From positions 1 through 41,257 of the forward strand of contig CAZCGE010000055.1 in the NCBI GenBank assembly GCA_964498125.1: a stretch of 41,257 nt of DNA, written 5' to 3'. Positions 1 through 8,302 of this stretch are shown here, piece by piece (position 1 is the stretch's first letter; each line of letters starts with the position of its first letter). Under the pieces are notes generated by a model. The model did not search any database. It saw only the letters and a list, made by a program, of their open reading frames with translations, and was not told where the DNA came from. Both the position numbers and the translations under genes were made by a program. Origin of the DNA: CAMDBL01 sp964498125. Lineage in GTDB: Bacteria; Pseudomonadota; Alphaproteobacteria; Rhizobiales; Hyphomicrobiaceae.

Positions 1-765
<765 letters not shown>

Positions 766-810
766 TCTCATTAAGCAATGCTCATCGCATCTGCCTCACG
801 CAGCTGTTCG

Positions 811-832
811 GCCCCCGGATCAAGTCCGGGGC
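811..832. repeat. Palindromic hairpin in the 23S-5S spacer
   Basis: The arms CCCCGGA (813-819) and TCCGGGG (825-831) form a perfect hairpin around a TCAAG loop, with a further outer G-C pair. The unit closely resembles a CCCCGGA...TCCGGGG palindrome scattered through many alphaproteobacterial genomes. In the rrn transcript it would fold as a stem between 23S and 5S. The rest of the spacer (766-952) holds no recognisable tRNA gene. Confidence 0.6.
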
Positions 833-952
833 TAAAGGCCGCGCCGGCTGCTCCGGCGGGCGGGCCTTGGCCCGGCGACCCTTGGTCGTTCAGGACAAGC
901 GCGGTGAGTGTCAGAAACCAGAAAATCCAGAAGTCATCTCACTCCTTCGCTG

Positions 953-1069
953 ATCTGGTGATTTTGGCGGGGTGGCTGCACCCGATCCCATTCCGAACTC
1001 GGCCGTGAAACGCCCCTGCGCCGATGGTACTTCGTCTTAAGACGTGGGAGAGTAGGTCGTTGCCAGATC
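953..1069 (+). rRNA. 5S ribosomal RNA
   Basis: This is a 5S rRNA gene of about 117 bases. The ends TCTGGTGATTTTGGCGG and GTCGTTGCCAGATC can pair to form helix I. The interior carries the conserved loop-B/helix-III segment CACCCGATCCCATTCCGAAC (980-999) and the GGGAGAGTAGGTCG segment near the 3' end. It lies about 190 bases after the 23S gene in the usual 16S-23S-5S order. The ends are placed by helix I pairing and could shift by a few bases. Confidence 0.96.
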
Positions 1070-1130
1070 TGCCAAGGAGTGAGACGACACGATTGTCATC
1101 GAGATCCCCTCTGAACGTTTGTTCCGCAAA

Positions 1131-1162
1131 AAAGCCACCAGCCTCGCGCTGGTGGCTTTTTC
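1131..1162 (+). terminator. Rho-independent terminator of the rrn operon
   Basis: An 11-base stem, AAGCCACCAGC (1132-1142) and GCTGGTGGCTT (1148-1158), encloses a short CTCGC loop and runs into TTTTT (1157-1161). It lies about 60 bases after the 5S gene on the same strand and before the convergent DsbA-like gene. This is a textbook intrinsic terminator. Confidence 0.9.
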
Positions 1163-1274
1163 GCGTTTCAAAGCGCAAAATCCAGCCAGCGTTTCACCCG
1201 CGGCCCGCCGCCGGTTTCGGGAATCCCGGACGACTGCAGGCAGATCAGGACCGCTCTCCTTGGCGGAAAATGCT

Positions 1275-2060
1275 CTAGCCGCGACCGGCCAGAGCCGCGT
1301 CCACCAGATCGCGGATCTCCTTGATCCCGACGACGCTCTTGACCAGCTGGCCGTTGATGAAAAAGTTGGGCGTGCCGATGACGCCGAGCGTGCGCCCGCG
1401 CTCCTTGACCCAGCGCAATCCCTCGATCAAAGCCTTGTCCTGATGGCAGGCATCGAATTGGGCGCGTGTCATGCCGACTTGCGCCGCCACCTTGTAGATC
1501 GGATCGAGGCGCACCTCCTGGCTGACCCAGGCCGGCTGCTGCGCCATGATCTTGTCGTAGAGCTGGAAGTACTTATCGGCTGGGGCGCAGCGCAACGCAA
1601 TCGTCGCCGCACCCGACTGATGCCCGATCGGGAACTCGCGCAGGATGAAACGCACCTTGCCGGTGGCGATGTAGTCGCGCTGCAGCAGCGGAAACGTCTC
1701 GGCCTGGAACTTGCGGCAGTAGGGGCAGGTCATCGACGCGTACTTGATGATCGTCACCGGTGCGTCGGCGCGGCCCAGCACGCGCTCGGGCAGCGGCCCT
1801 GTCACCATAATGTCGGCCAGCGTCGGCTTCTGGATCACCTCGCGGCCGCCCTGTGCACGGGCCGACTGGTCCGTGAACGGATTGAACGCGGCCTGATCGG
1901 GTGTCGCACCGGTGACCGTCAAACCGGCCGCGCCGGCTGGTGTTTCGGTCGATGCACCGACTTCGGGCAGGCCGGAGCAGCCGGCAAGGGCCGAGACGAG
2001 CAGGGCCGCGATGGCGACCAATGTCATGCGTCGCGCCAAGCGGCCGTTCCCCTCGGTCAA
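1275..2060 (-). CDS. DsbA-family thiol oxidoreductase, predicted lipoprotein
   Basis: This 261-residue protein has a thioredoxin fold with an inserted helical region, as in DsbA and related periplasmic disulfide oxidoreductases. A hydrophobic N-terminal segment (residues 12-27) ends in a lipobox L-A-G-C with Cys28, so the protein is probably lipid-anchored to the membrane on the periplasmic side. The redox motif C112-P-Y-C115 follows the first beta strand, and the cis-proline loop is seen as GTPNFFINGQ near the C-terminus. The gene overlaps the stop of its upstream neighbour by four bases (ATGA), so the two are translationally coupled. The likely role is disulfide formation or isomerisation in exported proteins. 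The exact substrate cannot be read from the sequence. Confidence 0.85.
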   Translation of the reverse strand: MTEGNGRLARRMTLVAIAALLVSALAGCSGLPEVGASTETPAGAAGLTVTGATPDQAAFNPFTDQSARAQGGREVIQKPTLADIMVTGPLPERVLGRADAPVTIIKYASMTCPYCRKFQAETFPLLQRDYIATGKVRFILREFPIGHQSGAATIALRCAPADKYFQLYDKIMAQQPAWVSQEVRLDPIYKVAAQVGMTRAQFDACHQDKALIEGLRWVKERGRTLGVIGTPNFFINGQLVKSVVGIKEIRDLVDAALAGRG

Positions 2061-2767
2061 CCCTTCACCAGCGGCTCGAGCACCTTGTCGAACTCACCGA
2101 CGATCGGTGAGCCATTGAATCGCTTGCCGTTGATGAAAAACGTCGGGGTCGAGGAAACGCCCAGTTTCTCCGATGCGCGTGCGCGCCCGGCGGTGATGTT
2201 TTCGAGCAGTTTCTGGTCGGTCAGGCACTTGTCGAAGCTCTCCTGAGTAAAGCCTGTCGACTTCACGGCCTCGAACAGCTTCGGCACCGGATTGCCGCGC
2301 ACCACCCACGCGTCCTGAGTCTTGAACAGTGCATCGATAACGGCGACCGACTTCTCCGCGCCAGCACAGCGTGCCAGCATCGAGCCCGCCGCCGCCAGGT
2401 TGTCGAGCGGGAACTCGCGCAGGATCAGGCGCACCTGGCCGCTGTCGATATACTTCTTCTTGAGCTCGGGCAGCACCGAGTTGTGGAACGATGCGCAGTG
2501 GCCGCACGTCAACGACGCATACTCGATGATGGTGACCTTGGCGTCGACCTTGCCGATGATCAGGTCGGGCAGCTCGCCGGGCTTCATCAATTCTTCCATC
2601 GGCACCTCGGCGGGGGCGGCGGCGCGTTGCGCCATCGCATCAGGCACCAGGTACGCCAGCGCCAGTCCGCTCGCCGCGCTCAGCGCCACCGTCAGCAAAC
2701 TGCGGCGCGATTGTCCGAGGCCGCGCAGCACAGCTTTGGTCGCGGCCTTGTTTTCGAGTTGCGACAC
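2057..2767 (-). CDS. DsbA-family thiol oxidoreductase with Tat-like signal
   Basis: This 236-residue protein is the first gene of a two-gene minus-strand unit. It starts at GTG (2767), chosen because an AGGAGAGGA-type ribosome site lies just upstream. The N-terminus has S-R-R-S-L-L-T followed by a hydrophobic stretch ending in A-M-A-Q, like a twin-arginine or Sec signal with cleavage near residue 47. The redox motif is C88-G-H-C91, and the cis-Pro loop is STPTFFINGK. The CGHC centre is more isomerase-like than the CPYC of its partner, so the pair may divide oxidase and isomerase roles; that is inference. No DsbB or DsbD homologue is present in the window. Confidence 0.85.
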   Translation of the reverse strand: MSQLENKAATKAVLRGLGQSRRSLLTVALSAASGLALAYLVPDAMAQRAAAPAEVPMEELMKPGELPDLIIGKVDAKVTIIEYASLTCGHCASFHNSVLPELKKKYIDSGQVRLILREFPLDNLAAAGSMLARCAGAEKSVAVIDALFKTQDAWVVRGNPVPKLFEAVKSTGFTQESFDKCLTDQKLLENITAGRARASEKLGVSSTPTFFINGKRFNGSPIVGEFDKVLEPLVKG

Positions 2768-2997
2768 GCAATCCTCTCCTCTGCTGAACCGGGCTGGGCC
2801 CCAGCAGTGCCCTGTTGTCCGGTGCCCGCGCTCGTGTCATTGGGACACATTCCACGATGGCACTTAATCCATATCCGCGTTGAACGCCAGATGAAGTCCG
2901 TCTTGGCCGCAGCAGCCCTCGCCAGGCAACGCCCCGTGGACACAGCAGCACCATGCCGATCGCAGCCCTGCGAAGGCAGCACCAAAATCCACTTGCA

Positions 2998-3012
2998 GAA
3001 CGCCCCGCGAAC
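2998..3012. promoter_or_regulatory. SOS box (LexA operator), perfect GAAC-N7-GAAC
   Basis: GAAC at 2998-3001 and GAAC at 3009-3012 are separated by exactly seven bases. This direct repeat is the alphaproteobacterial LexA operator (GTTC-N7-GTTC when read on the other strand). It lies about 105 bases before the lexA start codon and implies autorepression by LexA. Confidence 0.8.
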
Positions 3013-3023
3013 AGCTAAGGTAC

Positions 3024-3038
3024 GTTCATGTTTTGTAC
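3024..3038. promoter_or_regulatory. Second, imperfect SOS box
   Basis: GTTC (3024-3027), seven bases, then GTAC (3035-3038). It differs from the GTTC-N7-GTTC consensus by one base and lies 11 bases after the perfect box, in the opposite orientation. Two neighbouring operators would give tighter autorepression of lexA. It is weaker evidence than the first box. Confidence 0.55.
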
Positions 3039-3116
3039 ATGCACGCGGCTGGCGTGCGCCTGATGCCGTGCCGGCTCATGGGAGTCGGCACGCCACAGCT
3101 TGCCCTGGGAGGGCCG

Positions 3117-3833
3117 ATGCTGACGCAAAAACAGAAGGAGCTGCTGCTGTTCATTCATGAGCGGCTGCAGGACTCCGGCGTGCCGCCATCCTTCGACGAG
3201 ATGAAGGATGCCCTGGAGCTTCGATCCAAGTCGGGCATTCATCGCCTGATCACGGCGCTGGAGGAGCGCGGCTTCATCCGCCGCCTGCCGCATCGCGCAC
3301 GCGCGCTGGAAGTCATCAAGCTGCCCGAGAATGCCGGCAACGAGCTGGGGCAGTCATCGCCCCGCTCGGGCTTTCAGCCGAGCGTGATCGAGGGCAGCCG
3401 CGGCAAAGCGCGCGACATGGAACTGCCCTCGTCGACGGTCATCGACAGCCGGATGGTGTCGGTCCCGGTGATGGGGCGCATCGCCGCCGGTGTGCCGATC
3501 AGTGCCATTCAAACCCACACCCACGACATCGCCTGCTCGCCCGACGTTCTGACCAGTGGCGAACACTTTGCGCTGGAGGTGAAAGGCGACTCGATGATCG
3601 ATGCCGGCATTCTCGATGGCGATCTCGTCATTATCCGGCGCTGCGACATGGCGGAAAATGGCGACATCGTCGTCGCTCTCGTCGAAAAAGAGGAGGCGAC
3701 GCTGAAGCGCCTGCGCAAGCGCGGATCGGCCATCGCGCTCGAGGCCGCCAACCCGAATTACGAGACGCGTATTTTCGGCCCCGACCAGATCGACATCCAG
3801 GGCCGGCTGGTGGCGCTCATTCGCCGCTATTGA
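3117..3833 (+). CDS. lexA: LexA repressor
   Basis: LexA is the SOS repressor, a 238-residue self-cleaving DNA-binding protein. The N-terminal winged helix-turn-helix spans residues 1-65 and opens with the typical M-L-T-Q-K-Q-K-E-L-L. The C-terminal S24-type peptidase domain has the A124-G125 cleavage site, nucleophile Ser159 in GDSM and general base Lys197 in TLKRL. An upstream in-frame TTG would add 28 residues, but it falls inside the operator region, so the ATG at 3117 is preferred. The long linker (about residues 70-115) is typical of alphaproteobacterial LexA. DNA damage would activate RecA, trigger cleavage and relieve repression at the GAAC-N7-GAAC boxes. Confidence 0.97.
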   Translation: MLTQKQKELLLFIHERLQDSGVPPSFDEMKDALELRSKSGIHRLITALEERGFIRRLPHRARALEVIKLPENAGNELGQSSPRSGFQPSVIEGSRGKARDMELPSSTVIDSRMVSVPVMGRIAAGVPISAIQTHTHDIACSPDVLTSGEHFALEVKGDSMIDAGILDGDLVIIRRCDMAENGDIVVALVEKEEATLKRLRKRGSAIALEAANPNYETRIFGPDQIDIQGRLVALIRRY

Positions 3834-3851
3834 GCATCGCCGCGGCGATGC
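3834..3851 (+). other. Perfect 18-base palindrome after lexA
   Basis: GCATCGCCG followed directly by its reverse complement starts at the base after the lexA stop codon. It could act as an RNA hairpin at the end of the lexA message. There is no T-run after it, so it is not a standard intrinsic terminator. Confidence 0.45.
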
Positions 3852-4180
3852 CTGGCGCCGTCACGCGCGCTCGAAGGTGTCTGACGGGGTGTCAGGGCGC
3901 CATGTCTGGGTTGTTGGGTGCGTTCGCTGTAACGCATCCTACAGTCTGGGGGCGGCCCTGTGCAGCCGCCGAGGTCGCTGTGGTCGCCCTGCTGCTCGTG
4001 CGTGCTCGCGGCCGCACCTGGATGCGGCGCTGCGCCAGTTCGCCCAGGATGTCATGCCGCACTTTGTCGACGACAAGGCGGCGGCGAGCCGCCATGCTGC
4101 CGTGCGGTAAAGCGAATGCCAAAGAAGGTACTCACGCCGCGGGGACATCGTTCGCTGACATCAGGGACACGAGACAAGCC
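3852..4180. other. Gap between lexA and the small barrel gene
   Basis: About 330 bases have no intact gene. A degenerate copy of the GTGTCTGAC-type palindrome lies near 3876-3895 (CTGAC, five bases, GTCAG). A short open stretch at about 4015-4110 reads like the extreme C-terminus of a luciferase-like (LLM) flavin oxidoreductase, with R-Q-F-A-Q-D-V-M-P-H-F; it may be a gene relic. The open frame that continues into the next gene has no recognisable protein signal before 4181. Confidence 0.4.
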
Positions 4181-4531
4181 ATGCCGGAAGCCGCAAAATA
4201 CTTGTACTTCGCCATCATGGACGTCGAGCCCGGCAAGGAGGCGCTGCTCAACGAAGTCTATGACACCGAGCACGTTCCAGCCCTGCTGAAAGTGCCCGGC
4301 GTTCGCTCCATCAGACGCTGCAAGGCGCAGGACTTTGCCATGATCATGGGCGGCACGCGCCGCGAGATCGCTGTGGGCGACAACCCCGTCTATATGGCGA
4401 TCTACGAGATCGATAGCCCTGACGTGCTGACCAGTGCGGAATGGGCGATCGCGGTGGAGGTGGGCCGCTGGCCCGAGCACGTGCGCCCATTCACCAGGAA
4501 TCGCCGGCAGGTGCTGCACAAGATCATCTGA
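4181..4531 (+). CDS. Small protein of the dimeric alpha/beta-barrel type
   Basis: This is a 116-residue soluble protein with no signal peptide. The N-terminus (Y-L-Y-F-A-I-M-D-V-E-P-G-K-E) followed by an F/Y-N-x-x-Y-D-T-E-H-V-P-like segment is typical of ferredoxin-like dimeric barrels such as EthD and DUF4286-type proteins, where the N/Y/H residues line a small-molecule pocket. A second strand, P-V-Y-M-A-I-Y-E-I-D, is consistent with the fold. The start at 4181 is chosen because similarity begins there; the longer upstream frame is not protein-like. The substrate is unknown. The gene stands alone between lexA and phoR, and the weak purine run before it does not decide the start. Confidence 0.7.
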   Translation: MPEAAKYLYFAIMDVEPGKEALLNEVYDTEHVPALLKVPGVRSIRRCKAQDFAMIMGGTRREIAVGDNPVYMAIYEIDSPDVLTSAEWAIAVEVGRWPEHVRPFTRNRRQVLHKII

Positions 4532-4825
4532 CGCTGTTCCGGCATGCATGCAACCGCGGTCTGGCACTGTGCATGGGTATTGCACGTGTCCTGAGGGCGC
4601 GGCGTGCGCTGATCGGCAAACGCGTCAGGACTTTCAGCTGCCAGTTCGGGGTGCCGTCCCGGTTGCAGCGAATCGTCCTCCAGCCGCCCAACGTGCACAT
4701 GCCATCCCCCGAAACCGCCGGTCCGGCCATCCGTGCATTTGGCACTTGTGTACGCCACCGGGGTAGGCAATGCAGGCACGGGAGCTGACGTGGCTCTAAC
4801 AGACTTCTGGATGACGGGGGTCCGC
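4532..4825. other. Gap upstream of phoR
   Basis: About 294 bases without a supported gene. No convincing Pho box, tRNA or intrinsic terminator was found. The promoter of phoR presumably lies here. Confidence 0.5.
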
Positions 4826-6103
4826 ATGTGGAGTCGCATGAGCACGCGCACTACGACACTGTGCGTTGGCGGAGTGCTGACGGCGCTGTTCGTTGTCTTG
4901 GGCGGCTTGTCGGCGGGATGGGCTGTCGCGGGGCTGATGGGGCTTGCGGCGTGGGCCGCTATCTGGCCTGGCGGCGAGGTCAACACGTCTGGCGCCGCCG
5001 ATCCGATTGCCGATGGGCCAAAGGCATCTGGCACGGGCGAGTCCGCTAGCGCGACCAATGACAGTTCTCCGCTTTGGCGCCAGGTGTTCGACGCCATGCC
5101 AGACGCGGCGCTGATGCTTGATGGGCGACTGCGCGTCCTCGCCGCCAACGCCCAAGCCGCGGCACTTTTTCCCGCACCTGTCGGGCGCACGATCGTGCAG
5201 CTGCATCGCTCACCCGAGCTTCTGGCGGCCGTCGACCAGGCGGCCGGCACAGGCGCCGCACAGACATTCGACGTGTACGTGAGCGTGCCGGTCGAGCGGC
5301 ATCTGTCGGGCGTTGCTACTCCGCTGGGCCCTCGTGCAACTGGCGGTGACACCGGCGCATCACGTCCGGCTGTCCTGCTGGTCCTGCGTGATCGCACCGA
5401 GCAAGATAGCCTTGCCCAGATGCGCGCCGACTTCGTCGCCAATGCCAGCCATGAGTTGCGCACGCCGCTGGCCTCGCTCAAGGGCTTTGTCGAAACGCTA
5501 CAAGGCGCCGCCAAGGACGATCCAGTGGCCCGCGAGAATTTCCTCGGCATCATGCAGAGCCAAGCGTCACGCATGTCGCGGCTCATCGAGGACCTGCTCT
5601 CGCTCAGCCGCGTCGAGATGCGCGAACATGTGGCGCCGACGGGTCGCGCCGATCTCGCCGGCATTGTCTCGGAGGTTGCACGCACACTGGCGCCGAACGC
5701 TGGCGAGGTCGGCATCGCCTTGGCGTTGCCACCGCCATCGCAGCCCGTGCCGGTGATCGGCGACCGCGACGAGTTAGTCCAGGTCGTCCACAACCTGCTG
5801 CAGAATGCGATCAGGTATGGGCGGCGCGATGGTCGCGTCGAGGTGAGTTTGGCGCCGCACGGCCGCCGCGTCGCGCTCGTCGTGGCTGACGACGGCATCG
5901 GTATTGCGCCGGAACATTTGCCGCGGCTGACCGAGCGGTTCTATCGCGTCAGCGCCAAAGACAGCCGGGAGCGCGGCGGCACGGGCCTTGGGCTTGCCAT
6001 CGTCAAGCACATCGTCAATCGGCACCAGGGCGAGCTGCGGATCGAATCCAAACCCGGGCAGGGTTCGACGTTCACGGTGTTGCTGCCATCCGGCGCGCTA
6101 TGA
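4826..6103 (+). CDS. phoR: Phosphate regulon sensor histidine kinase PhoR
   Basis: This is a 425-residue membrane histidine kinase. Two close hydrophobic stretches (about residues 11-47) anchor it. A PAS-like sensor domain follows (about residues 75-190), then a HisKA domain with the H-box N-A-S-H-E-L-R-T-P and phospho-acceptor His209. The HATPase domain has N-box N-L-L-Q-N-A-I-R-Y, G1 D-D-G-I-G-I and G2 G-G-T-G-L-G-L. The start at 4826 is preferred because a GGGGG run lies five bases upstream; 4811 and 4838 are alternatives. PhoR signals low phosphate by phosphorylating PhoB, whose gene lies at the far end of the adjacent pst operon. No periplasmic sensor domain is present, as usual for PhoR, which is thought to sense through PstSCAB-PhoU. 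Confidence 0.9.
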   Translation: MWSRMSTRTTTLCVGGVLTALFVVLGGLSAGWAVAGLMGLAAWAAIWPGGEVNTSGAADPIADGPKASGTGESASATNDSSPLWRQVFDAMPDAALMLDGRLRVLAANAQAAALFPAPVGRTIVQLHRSPELLAAVDQAAGTGAAQTFDVYVSVPVERHLSGVATPLGPRATGGDTGASRPAVLLVLRDRTEQDSLAQMRADFVANASHELRTPLASLKGFVETLQGAAKDDPVARENFLGIMQSQASRMSRLIEDLLSLSRVEMREHVAPTGRADLAGIVSEVARTLAPNAGEVGIALALPPPSQPVPVIGDRDELVQVVHNLLQNAIRYGRRDGRVEVSLAPHGRRVALVVADDGIGIAPEHLPRLTERFYRVSAKDSRERGGTGLGLAIVKHIVNRHQGELRIESKPGQGSTFTVLLPSGAL

Positions 6104-6104
6104 A

Positions 6105-6118
6105 TTGATAATTATCAA
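6105..6118. promoter_or_regulatory. Perfect FNR/FixK-type palindrome upstream of pstS
   Basis: TTGAT-AATT-ATCAA is a perfect match to the FNR-family consensus TTGAT-N4-ATCAA. It begins two bases after the phoR stop codon, in an AT-rich island. Its centre is about 66 bases upstream of the start point inferred from the Pho box and -10 element, a normal activating distance for CRP/FNR-type regulators. Binding by an FNR/FixK homologue is inference. A chance palindrome in AT-rich promoter DNA is possible. Confidence 0.5.
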
Positions 6119-6137
6119 ATAATAACAACGCATTGAC

Positions 6138-6155
6138 TTGTCATGAACCTGTTGC
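6138..6155 (+). promoter_or_regulatory. Pho box (PhoB operator) of the pst operon
   Basis: TTGTCAT-gaac-CTGTTGC matches the PhoB direct repeat (CTGTCAT, four bases, CTGTCAC) with one mismatch in the first unit and about two in the second. It replaces the -35 element. A -10-like TAGGGT (6166-6171) starts exactly ten bases after it, the canonical geometry for PhoB-activated promoters. Confidence 0.8.
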
Positions 6156-6165
6156 GCGGCGGCGC

Positions 6166-6171
6166 TAGGGT
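6166..6171 (+). promoter_or_regulatory. -10 element of the pst promoter
   Basis: TAGGGT lies ten bases after the Pho box, which puts the start of transcription near 6178. This also disfavours the GTG at 6181 as the pstS start. The match to TATAAT is only moderate. Confidence 0.45.
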
Positions 6172-6243
6172 GGCGTCGCCGTGAAAATTGAAAACAGCGC
6201 GACCGGTGGATCGGCCCACCGAGCAGCAACCAAGGTGACGATC

Positions 6244-7245
<1,002 letters not shown>

Positions 7246-7252
7246 TGTGTTT

Positions 7253-7375
7253 CCTCTCCCCGCCCTTCAGCGGGGAGAGGGTCGGGGTGAGGGGCGGCAA
7301 CAGACACGACGTCGGCGCAAGCGGCCGCCCCTCACCCCGACCCTCTCCCCATCGTGAAGTACGATGGGGAGAGGG
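7253..7375. repeat. Structured intergenic repeat, copy 1 (pstS-pstC)
   Basis: Three adjacent stems are visible. Stem one is an 11-base perfect hairpin (7253-7263 with 7270-7280). The last is a 15-base perfect hairpin (7341-7355 with 7361-7375). Between them TCGGGGTGAGGGGCGG (7282-7297) pairs with its complement at 7325-7340. The sequence is of the type that reads as P-L-T-P-T-L-S-P when translated, a well-known scattered proteobacterial repeat. A second copy lies at 16958-17107. In the pst message it would form strong RNA structure between pstS and pstC. Confidence 0.85.
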
Positions 7376-7390
7376 AGAAATGGGGACCTC

Positions 7391-8302
7391 ATGGCATTGA
7401 GACTGACACCCGCTCAACGCCGGCGGCAATACCGGCGGGAGCGGCTGATCATCGGCATATTGTTTGCGGCCGCGGCCTCCTCGGTGCTGGTGACGCTCGG
7501 CATCGTCGGCACGCTGGTTTACGAGGCCGCGGGTTTTTTCGCGCATGTGTCGCTGCGCGCATTCCTCACCGACACCGTGTGGATGCCGCTGTTCGCCGAG
7601 CCACGCTACGGGATCCTGCCGCTGCTGACGGGCACGCTGCTGTCGACACTGGTTGCGCTGGCGGTCGCGGGGCCATTGGGCCTTACGGCTGCGCTCTATC
7701 TCAGCGAATTCGCTTCGCCACGCCTGCGTGAGACGATCAAGCCGGCGCTGGAGTTGCTGTCGGGCGTGCCGACGGTCGTCTATGGCTTCTTCGCGCTGCT
7801 GTTCGTCACGCCGCTGTTGCAGAATACCATTCTGCCGAGCCTGCCGGGCTTCAGCATCCTGTCGGCTGGCCTGGTGATCGGCATCATGATCCTGCCGTAT
7901 GTCGCCTCGCTCAGCGAGGACGCCATGCGCGCCGTGCCGCAGGCCCTGCGAGACGGTTCTCTGGCGGTTGGCGCGACGCGATTTGAGACGACGATTCATG
8001 TCGTGCTGCCGGCGGCGTTTTCGGGGATCGCCTCGGCGTTCGTGCTGGCGATTTCGCGTGCTGTCGGCGAGACGATGGTGGTTGCCATCGCCGCTGGCCA
8101 GCAACCGAACCTGACGCTCGATCCGCGCGAGCCGGCCGCCACCATCACGGCCTTCATCGTCCAGGTGGCGCTTGGTGATTTGCCGCACGGCTCGATCGGC
8201 TACCAGTCGATCTTCGCGGCCGGGCTCGTCCTCTTCCTGTTGACGCTGGTGTTCAACATCCTGGCATTTTGGATGCGCCGCCGGTTCAGGGAGGCATACT
8301 GA
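7391..8302 (+). CDS. pstC: Phosphate ABC transporter permease PstC
   Basis: This 303-residue inner-membrane permease has about six hydrophobic segments after a short basic N-terminus. The region A-L-R-D-G-S-L-A-V-G-A-T-R-F-E-T (EAA-like loop that contacts PstB) and the conserved S-R-A-V-G-E-T-M-V-V segment identify PstC. The start at 7391 is preferred to upstream in-frame codons that lie in the repeat element. The stop codon overlaps the pstA start by one base (TGATG), so the two subunits are coupled. PstC and PstA form the heterodimeric channel for phosphate. Confidence 0.94.
   Translation: MALRLTPAQRRRQYRRERLIIGILFAAAASSVLVTLGIVGTLVYEAAGFFAHVSLRAFLTDTVWMPLFAEPRYGILPLLTGTLLSTLVALAVAGPLGLTAALYLSEFASPRLRETIKPALELLSGVPTVVYGFFALLFVTPLLQNTILPSLPGFSILSAGLVIGIMILPYVASLSEDAMRAVPQALRDGSLAVGATRFETTIHVVLPAAFSGIASAFVLAISRAVGETMVVAIAAGQQPNLTLDPREPAATITAFIVQVALGDLPHGSIGYQSIFAAGLVLFLLTLVFNILAFWMRRRFREAY

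Larger units (their letters stand above)
2768..3116. other. Intergenic region between the dsbA-like pair and lexA
   Basis: About 350 bases separate the divergent dsbA-like unit and lexA. The right part holds two SOS-box-like elements, listed separately. I see no convincing gene, tRNA or terminator in the rest. Confidence 0.6.

Noticed and set aside
766..952. tRNA gene in the 23S-5S spacer or after 5S
   Set aside because: No cloverleaf with an acceptor stem and a GTTCRA-type T loop was found in either place.
4791..4808. Possible Pho box upstream of phoR (CTGACGT-ggct-CTAACAG)
   Set aside because: Only 5 of 7 and 4 of 7 bases match the two half-units, which is near what chance allows.
4402..5898. 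Long open frame antisense to phoR (498 codons)
   Set aside because: It is opposite a clear histidine kinase gene and its translation is rich in Ser, Arg, Thr and Pro with no family motif. High GC removes stops in the complementary frame.
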